Part shown: in pieces, positions 58,865 through 64,000 of the stretch | Position numbering within the stretch: the stretch's first letter is position 1 | Layout of the letters: each line of letters starts with the position of its first letter | Source: Microbacterium hydrothermale | GTDB taxonomy: Bacteria > Actinomycetota > Actinomycetes > Actinomycetales > Microbacteriaceae | Reading direction: 5' to 3' | DNA: 64,000 nt | Assembly: GCF_004854025.1 (NCBI RefSeq) | Contig: NZ_STGM01000002.1 | Location: 310,001 to 374,000, forward strand | Position numbers and translations under genes: made by a program | Notes under the pieces: model-generated | Databases searched by the model: none | Told to the model about the DNA's origin: nothing | The model's input: only the letters and a program-made list of their open reading frames with translations

Positions 58865-60256
58865 TCAGACCGCTTCGGCGACCTCGTCGTCCCGCAGCGC
58901 GATGTCCTCGAACGCGTCGAAACGCGCCGCGGGCGGACGAGCCGCATCCGCCTCGATCGAGACGGCGACCGGCCCGGCTCCGAGCGTCACGAGATGCGAG
59001 AGGACGACCGCTCCCCCGGCGGCGAAGACCTCGAGGAGCGGGCCGTCGACGACGATCGTCACCTCTCCGTCGTCCTCGACCGGGAGCGGAGCCGCGCTCG
59101 TCCCGGCGAAATCCGGATGCAGCGCGGCCGCAGCGGAGCCCGAGCGCGTCACCGACATGACCCTCGCGCGCGGATCGTGCACGATCTCGACCGTCGCATC
59201 GCTCTCTCCTCGCAGCAGCACCCGCATCGGGCCCGCCGAATGCGGCTGCCGGCCCAGCGTCAGCACGCCGTGGGGCTCGACGAGGACGGGGCTCCCGCCC
59301 GCCAACGGAACGGCTCGCATCGGCGGGAGAGTCGTCGGTCGCTGCACGAGACGCCTCTCCCCGTCGACGCGGCGAACGGTCAGCGTCCGCGGCAGGGACA
59401 TCGCGCCTCGCCAGGGTGCGGTCGGCACGTCGTGGGCGTAGCGCCAGTTGCCCATCCACGCCACCATCACGGCCACACCCCCGGGAGCGTCGGCGAACGT
59501 CACGCCGGCGTAGCAGTCGCGCCCGTAATCGAGACGCGAGAGATCCGCGGCGTCGGAGCGGAACACCCCGTCGCGCACGTCACCGACGACGTAGTGCATC
59601 GCGGATCCGCCCGGGTCGGCGTGCTCCCCGACGGGATTGGTGCTCAGCAAGAGGACCCACTGCGGCGCGGACGACCCGTGGACCGGGAGACGCACGAGAT
59701 CGGGGCATTCCCATACCACATCGCCGGGTCCCAGCGGACCGAACGAGCCCGTCTCGCGCCAGCGGTCGAGGTCGTCGGAGACATAGAAGACGACGCGACG
59801 CTCGACCGCCTCGACCGTCAGCATCATCCACCCCCCGCCGGGGAGGGGGACGACCTTGGGATCACGGAAGTCGCTGCTCCCGCGGTCGAGCACGGGGTTG
59901 GCGGCATCCGGGGTCCAGGTGTAGCCGCCGTCGACGCTGGTCGCCCGCGACTGCGCTTGGATGCCGTGGTCGTAGGCGCTCGTGTAGAACGCGGTCAGGA
60001 CGCCCTCGGACGCGCAGATCACCGAGCCGGAGAAGATCTGCTCGCCCGGACGGTGCGAGAGGGCGACCGGGTGCTCGTCCCACCTCATCAGGTCGGTGCT
60101 GGACGCGTGGCCCCAGCTCATGTTCCCCCAGTCGTTCCCCTCCGGGTTGTACTGGAAGAACGCGTGCCACCGTCCGTCGGCGTGGATCAGGCCGTTCGGG
60201 TCGTTCATCCAGTTCCGCGACGGCGCGAGATGGAAGCGCGGACGCGGAAGGCTCAC
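58865..60256 (-). CDS. GH32 glycoside hydrolase (beta-fructosidase)
   Basis: 463 residues. The family's three acidic motifs are present: nucleophile Asp in WMNDPNGLIH, the transition-state Asp in SDFRDPKVVPL, and acid/base Glu in VVWECPDLVRL. A C-terminal beta-sandwich follows. No signal peptide, so it hydrolyses imported sucrose, kestose or other fructo-oligosaccharides inside the cell. GTG start overlaps the LacI stop. Last gene of the operon in the window. Confidence 0.94.
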   Translation of the reverse strand: MSLPRPRFHLAPSRNWMNDPNGLIHADGRWHAFFQYNPEGNDWGNMSWGHASSTDLMRWDEHPVALSHRPGEQIFSGSVICASEGVLTAFYTSAYDHGIQAQSRATSVDGGYTWTPDAANPVLDRGSSDFRDPKVVPLPGGGWMMLTVEAVERRVVFYVSDDLDRWRETGSFGPLGPGDVVWECPDLVRLPVHGSSAPQWVLLLSTNPVGEHADPGGSAMHYVVGDVRDGVFRSDAADLSRLDYGRDCYAGVTFADAPGGVAVMVAWMGNWRYAHDVPTAPWRGAMSLPRTLTVRRVDGERRLVQRPTTLPPMRAVPLAGGSPVLVEPHGVLTLGRQPHSAGPMRVLLRGESDATVEIVHDPRARVMSVTRSGSAAAALHPDFAGTSAAPLPVEDDGEVTIVVDGPLLEVFAAGGAVVLSHLVTLGAGPVAVSIEADAARPPAARFDAFEDIALRDDEVAEAV

Positions 60257-61242
60257 AGCGACTGCCGCGGCACGGACGGGCAGTCGATGAGACGACGCCC
60301 GCCGACGGGGGGTGCCTCCAGGCCGAGCAGCGTCCGCACTCCCGCGGCCCCCAGTTCGTAGTGCGGCAGTGCCACCGTCGAGAGGGGAGGTCGCAGGTGC
60401 GCCGCGATCACGTCCTGATTGTCGAAGCCGATCACCGCGATGTCCTCGGGGATGCGGACCCCGCGCTCGCGCAGACCGTCGTAGAGACCCATCGCCACGC
60501 GGTCGTTATGGCAGAACACACCCGTCGCCCCGGAATCCACCACAGCGGCGGCGACGTCGTATCCGCCCTCTTGCGCCGGGTCGGCGTCGAACTCGAGTGC
60601 CTCGTCGACGGCGATCCCGGCCTCGACGAGAGCCGCCCGATAGCCGGCTCGACGCCCATCCCTCGCGGGGGACGGGGTGGTCGTGTTGACGAAGGCGATC
60701 CGGCGGTGACCCGCCGCGATCAGCTCGGCGGTCGCGGTGCGCCCGCCCTGCTCCTCGTCCGGAACCACCGCGGGAAAGGAATCGTCCGCCGTGAAGCAGT
60801 TCACCAGGACGGTCTCGCTCTGCTGGAGCGTCGACGGCACGGTGATCTCGCGGTGATACCAGGTGGAGTACAGGATGCCGCGCACCTGATGCTCCAGCAT
60901 CATCGCGATCGCGTCGTTCTCGACCTCGTCGTTGCCCTCGGTGTTGGCCACGAGCAGCACGAAGCCGTGCCGCCAGGCCTCGTCCTGGGCGCCGTGGATG
61001 ATCTGCCCGGCGAAGGGGGTCGTGGCGATGGCATCCGCCACCAGACCGATGAAGCGCGAACTGCCCTCCGACAGGGTCTTGGCCAGCGCGTTCGGTCGAT
61101 AACCGAGCGCCTCGACCGCCTCGTGCACCCGGCGACGGGCATCGTCGCCGATGCGCGCCCCCGGCTTGTCGTTGACGACGTGCGACACCGTCGCCACCGA
61201 CACTCCTGCCGCCCGCGCCACGTCGCGCATGGTCGTGCTCAT
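60253..61242 (-). CDS. LacI-family regulator of the fructoside operon
   Basis: 329 residues. Headpiece MRDVARAAGVSVATVSHVVN and a sensor domain (FIGLVADAIATTPFAGQIIH...GVFCHNDRVAMGLYDGL). It lies inside the operon between the permease and GH32 genes, coupled to both by 4-bp overlaps. Most likely a self-regulating repressor of the fructoside uptake operon. Confidence 0.92.
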   Translation of the reverse strand: MSTTMRDVARAAGVSVATVSHVVNDKPGARIGDDARRRVHEAVEALGYRPNALAKTLSEGSSRFIGLVADAIATTPFAGQIIHGAQDEAWRHGFVLLVANTEGNDEVENDAIAMMLEHQVRGILYSTWYHREITVPSTLQQSETVLVNCFTADDSFPAVVPDEEQGGRTATAELIAAGHRRIAFVNTTTPSPARDGRRAGYRAALVEAGIAVDEALEFDADPAQEGGYDVAAAVVDSGATGVFCHNDRVAMGLYDGLRERGVRIPEDIAVIGFDNQDVIAAHLRPPLSTVALPHYELGAAGVRTLLGLEAPPVGGRRLIDCPSVPRQSL

Positions 61243-62150
61243 CCTTTGGTGGCTCCGCTCTCGAGGCCGGCGATCATCGCCTTGTTCAGCACGAGGAACA
61301 CCAGCAGCAGCGGCGTCACCGTGACGCACACTGCGGCGAACGTCGCCGTCCAGTCGGTGTTGCCCATCGCTCCGATGTAATTCTGCAGCCCGAGCGGGAT
61401 CGTCTTGAGCCCATCGGACAGAACGAACGTATTCGCGAAGATGAAGTCGTTCCAGATGAAGATGCTGTTGACCAGCACGACCGTGATGATCGTGTTGACC
61501 GAAAGGGGCGCCGTGATCTGCGCGAAGATCCGGTACGGCCCCGCACCGTCGAGGGACGCCGCCTCGTACAGCTCGCGCGGGATGTACTCGTAGAACGACG
61601 AGAACAGGTAGACGCCCATCGGCAACGAGAAGGCGGCGAGCGGCAGGATCATCGACAGGTGCCTGTCGAGCAGGCCGACCTGCGAGTAGTCGATGAACAA
61701 CGGCACGAGCGCGATCTGCACCGGGACGATGATGCCGAGCAGGAACAGCGCACGGACGAACCCGCTGAAGCGGAAGCCGAGCACCTGCAGGGCGTAGGCG
61801 GCCATCATTCCGGCGATGACGATCAGGACGCTCGCGCCGAGGGTGACGAAGAAGCTGTTGGCGATGTTCAGCCACAGGTTTCCGGTCGCGAAGGCGCGGG
61901 AGTAGTTCTCGAGCGTCCATTCGGTCGGCAGCGCGAAGGGGTCTCCCCCGGCGAAGTCGCCGGCCGTGCGGAAGCTCGTCAGGAACAACCACAGGAGGGG
62001 GTAGACCTGCACGACGACGATGAGGATCACCGTCACCGTCAGCAACGTCTTCTGCACGCGCGAACGCGACGACCGGTGGACGGGCCGGGGCTCGATCGCG
62101 GAGGAACGCGGGGCGGATGCCACCGGGGGCGGGGTCAGTGTCGTACTCAT
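61239..62150 (-). CDS. ABC sugar permease (MalG-like)
   Basis: 303 residues, six helices, EAA loop RELYEAASLDGAGPYRIFAQI. N-terminal region polar and Ser/Pro-rich. Start overlaps the stop of the MalF-like gene by 1 nt (TGATG). Probably imports fructo-oligosaccharides with the MalF-like partner and the binding protein. No ATPase seen, so a shared one is presumably used. Confidence 0.93.
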   Translation of the reverse strand: MSTTLTPPPVASAPRSSAIEPRPVHRSSRSRVQKTLLTVTVILIVVVQVYPLLWLFLTSFRTAGDFAGGDPFALPTEWTLENYSRAFATGNLWLNIANSFFVTLGASVLIVIAGMMAAYALQVLGFRFSGFVRALFLLGIIVPVQIALVPLFIDYSQVGLLDRHLSMILPLAAFSLPMGVYLFSSFYEYIPRELYEAASLDGAGPYRIFAQITAPLSVNTIITVVLVNSIFIWNDFIFANTFVLSDGLKTIPLGLQNYIGAMGNTDWTATFAAVCVTVTPLLLVFLVLNKAMIAGLESGATKG

Positions 62151-63112
62151 CACGCGTCCTTCCGACGCAGCAGCAGGAAGATGAGGCCCACCGCGACCAG
62201 GCACTCGACCACGATGAAGACCGAGATGGCGCTGGCGTAGCCGTAGTCGGTGTGGACGAAGGCCGTCTTGTACATGTACGTCGTCAGCAGCTCCGACGCC
62301 TGTCCGGGTCCGCCGTTGGTCAACAGGTAGGGGATGTCGAAGCCGCGGAGGGCGAAGGTCGTCGCCATCACGGTCGTGGTGATCCACACGGGTCGGATGT
62401 ACGGGAAGCGGATGCGCCAGAACGTCTGCCACCACGACGCGCCGTCCAGGCGGGCGGCCTCCTCCAGCTCCTTCGGCACCGCGATGAGCGCCGCGTAGAT
62501 GATGAGCATGTAGAGGCCGGTGAAGCGCCACCCCTCGGGGACGGACACCGCCGCCAGCACCGTCTGCACGTTCGAGAGCCACGCCGTCTGAAGGCCGTCG
62601 AGCCCCACCCACGCCAACAGCTGATTGAGCAGGCCCACGGGTTCGAGCGAGTAGATGCGGACGAAGAGGAACGCGATGGCCACGGTCGAGATCACCGCGG
62701 GCAGGAGGTAGAGCGTCTTGACCAGTTCGCGCGCCCGCGGCAGTGCGGTGAGCAGTCCCGCGACCGCCAGGGCGCCGCCGAGCTGGAGGACCAGGCAGAT
62801 CGCGAGGTAGCCGAGTGCGTTTCCGAACGCGGTCCAGAAGACGTCGTCACGCGTGAACATCTTCACGTAGTTGTCGAAGCCGACGAACGCGAGGTCCGTG
62901 ATGCCGTCCCAGGAGAACAGGCTCAGAACCAACGACTGGACGATGGGAAGCAGGACGGCCGCGCCGTACAGCAGCAGCGGAGGGACGAGGAAGACGGCGA
63001 CGGCCAGACCGGAGCGTCGCGGCAGCATCGAGGACCGCATCGGCGCCCGACGCCGGGCGGGCGAGCCGGCCCCGGTACCCCGGGGCCGGCTCTGGGCGAG
63101 GGTGTCAGCCAC
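62150..63112 (-). CDS. ABC sugar permease (MalF-like)
   Basis: 320 residues, six helices, EAA loop KELEEAARLDGASWWQTFWRI. The GTG at 63112 overlaps the binding-protein gene by 8 bp. Basic N-terminal tail (PRGTGAGSPARRRAPMRSS). Partner of the MalG-like permease. Confidence 0.93.
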   Translation of the reverse strand: MADTLAQSRPRGTGAGSPARRRAPMRSSMLPRRSGLAVAVFLVPPLLLYGAAVLLPIVQSLVLSLFSWDGITDLAFVGFDNYVKMFTRDDVFWTAFGNALGYLAICLVLQLGGALAVAGLLTALPRARELVKTLYLLPAVISTVAIAFLFVRIYSLEPVGLLNQLLAWVGLDGLQTAWLSNVQTVLAAVSVPEGWRFTGLYMLIIYAALIAVPKELEEAARLDGASWWQTFWRIRFPYIRPVWITTTVMATTFALRGFDIPYLLTNGGPGQASELLTTYMYKTAFVHTDYGYASAISVFIVVECLVAVGLIFLLLRRKDA

Positions 63113-64000
63113 CGACGTTCTCCGTCAGCGCGGAGTCCATCGTGGTGACGAACTCGTCGGGCGTGATGTCGCCCTGCACCAGAAGGGTCAGCTCCTGCTG
63201 GAGCCGGGTGTTGGTCGCCGGGTCGAGCTGCGTGTCCCAGGGCATCGCGATCTTCGTGCCCACATCGCCGGCCTGCTCGATCGCCCGCGTGTACAGCGGG
63301 GTCGCGTTCGCGGGGATGGTCGTCTCCACGCCGGCGGTCGGGGAGAGGGCGCCGGAGGCGGCGACCTCGGCGGGGTAGCGCTCGAGGGCGAAGCGCAGGA
63401 AGTCGCGCACCAGTGGGTCGTAGGTCGCGGAGTTCACGGCCATGCCGATGCCCGACGGCGTCACGTACTCGTTGTCGGCGGTCACGGCTCCGGGCAGCGT
63501 CGGCAAGGTGAAGTAGTCCACGTCGTCGCGCACCCCCGCGTCGAGCTTGTCGGTGGCGAGGTTCGCCAGCTCCCACGTGCCGATGTTGTACACCGCCGCC
63601 TTGCCGGAGGTGAACTGGGCCTGCGCGTCGGCGTAACCGGTGGCCGAGAAGCCCTCCTGGAAGCAGCCCGCCTGGCCGAGGCCGTACAGCCAGTCGGCGG
63701 CGGCGCGTCCGGGAGCGTCGGAGAACTTCGCCTCGCCGGTCTTCAGCTTCTGCACGTACTCGGGACCGGCCTGGCGGAACGGGTAGTACGCCATGTAGCG
63801 CTCGAGCGGCCAGCCGTCGGACCCGTCGAGGGCGATGGGCGTGATGCCCTTCGCGCGCAGCGCCCGGCACATCGGGGCGAAGTCGTCGAGCGTCGCGGGG
63901 ACCGACACGCCGGCCTGCGCGAGCAGGTCCTTGTTGTACCAGAAGAACTCCAGCTGGAACTCGAACGGAACCATGTACAACGACCCGTCGTCGAAGCGCT
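63105..64000 (-). CDS. ABC sugar-binding protein, C-terminal part (runs off right edge)
   Basis: The reading frame is open to the right edge (RFDDGSLYMVPFEFQLEFFW...), so the start and signal peptide are outside; an ATG at about 63974 is internal. The segment KDLLAQAGVSVPATLDDFAPM and the C-terminal TRLQQELTLLVQGDITPDEFVTTMDSAL are typical of family 1 solute-binding proteins. First visible gene of the fructoside operon. Confidence 0.9.
   Translation of the reverse strand, partial: RFDDGSLYMVPFEFQLEFFWYNKDLLAQAGVSVPATLDDFAPMCRALRAKGITPIALDGSDGWPLERYMAYYPFRQAGPEYVQKLKTGEAKFSDAPGRAAADWLYGLGQAGCFQEGFSATGYADAQAQFTSGKAAVYNIGTWELANLATDKLDAGVRDDVDYFTLPTLPGAVTADNEYVTPSGIGMAVNSATYDPLVRDFLRFALERYPAEVAASGALSPTAGVETTIPANATPLYTRAIEQAGDVGTKIAMPWDTQLDPATNTRLQQELTLLVQGDITPDEFVTTMDSALTENVGG

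Noticed and set aside
1..64000. tRNA, rRNA, CRISPR arrays, insertion sequences, phage genes
   Set aside because: I looked for typical tRNA arms, direct-repeat arrays, transposase or integrase motifs and found none.

Overview
The window is high-GC DNA (about 70% by eye) from an actinobacterium, most likely Microbacterium or a close Microbacteriaceae relative. Supporting signs are DUF3073, a poxvirus-type topoisomerase IB, a CebR-type cellobiose locus, PurF/PurM gene order, TAnnnT -10 boxes placed 6-7 nt before start codons (leaderless genes), and heavy use of the word GGATGCC. Genes are tightly packed with many 4-bp start/stop overlaps. I see no rRNA, tRNA, CRISPR array, prophage or insertion sequence.

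Layout. 1-2.0 kb: an RND efflux permease running off the left edge, with a palindromic operator, then a fluoride channel gene (crcB). 2.0-11.1 kb: a catabolic island containing a 74-residue protein, a broken alpha/beta-hydrolase, an SRPBCC protein, a flavin amine oxidase, a TetR regulator, an HSL-type esterase, a sugar-type MFS carrier, an aldehyde dehydrogenase, a class II aldolase and a PfkB kinase. Three promoters of the island share the 12-bp sequence GCACA-WW-TGTAC. A second crcB closes the island on its right side. 11.6-16.0 kb: topoisomerase IB, small proteins, a DUF4097/PadR pair, a universal stress protein and DUF3073. 16.0-23.0 kb: an MFS carrier, purF, purM, small proteins and purD. 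23.0-31.0 kb: a complete sugar-acid route (kdgK, eda, mannonate dehydratase, MHS carrier, zinc dehydrogenase, fructuronate-reductase-like enzyme) read away from a LacI regulator. 31.0-37.2 kb: VOC protein, methyltransferase, truncated acetyltransferase, DHA2 efflux pump with PadR regulator, BCCT carrier. 37.3-41.3 kb: purC, uraA, nhaA. 41.3-47.3 kb: beta-glucoside ABC importer, GH1 beta-glucosidase and CebR, with three CebR-type operators. 47.5-52.3 kb: purS and purQ, then GntR, ureidoglycolate lyase, flavoprotein and 2-hydroxyacid dehydrogenase. 52.4-58.6 kb: lytic transglycosylase, then a ROK regulator with a ChvE/MmsAB multiple-sugar importer. 58.9-64.0 kb: GH32 fructosidase, LacI regulator and an ABC sugar importer running off the right edge.

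Taken together, this is a housekeeping backbone (six purine genes in separate places, cation and nucleobase carriers) interleaved with self-contained, locally regulated sugar and sugar-acid catabolic modules, as expected for a soil- or plant-associated heterotroph. The least understood module is the TetR island at 2.0-11.1 kb, whose substrate cannot be named from sequence alone.
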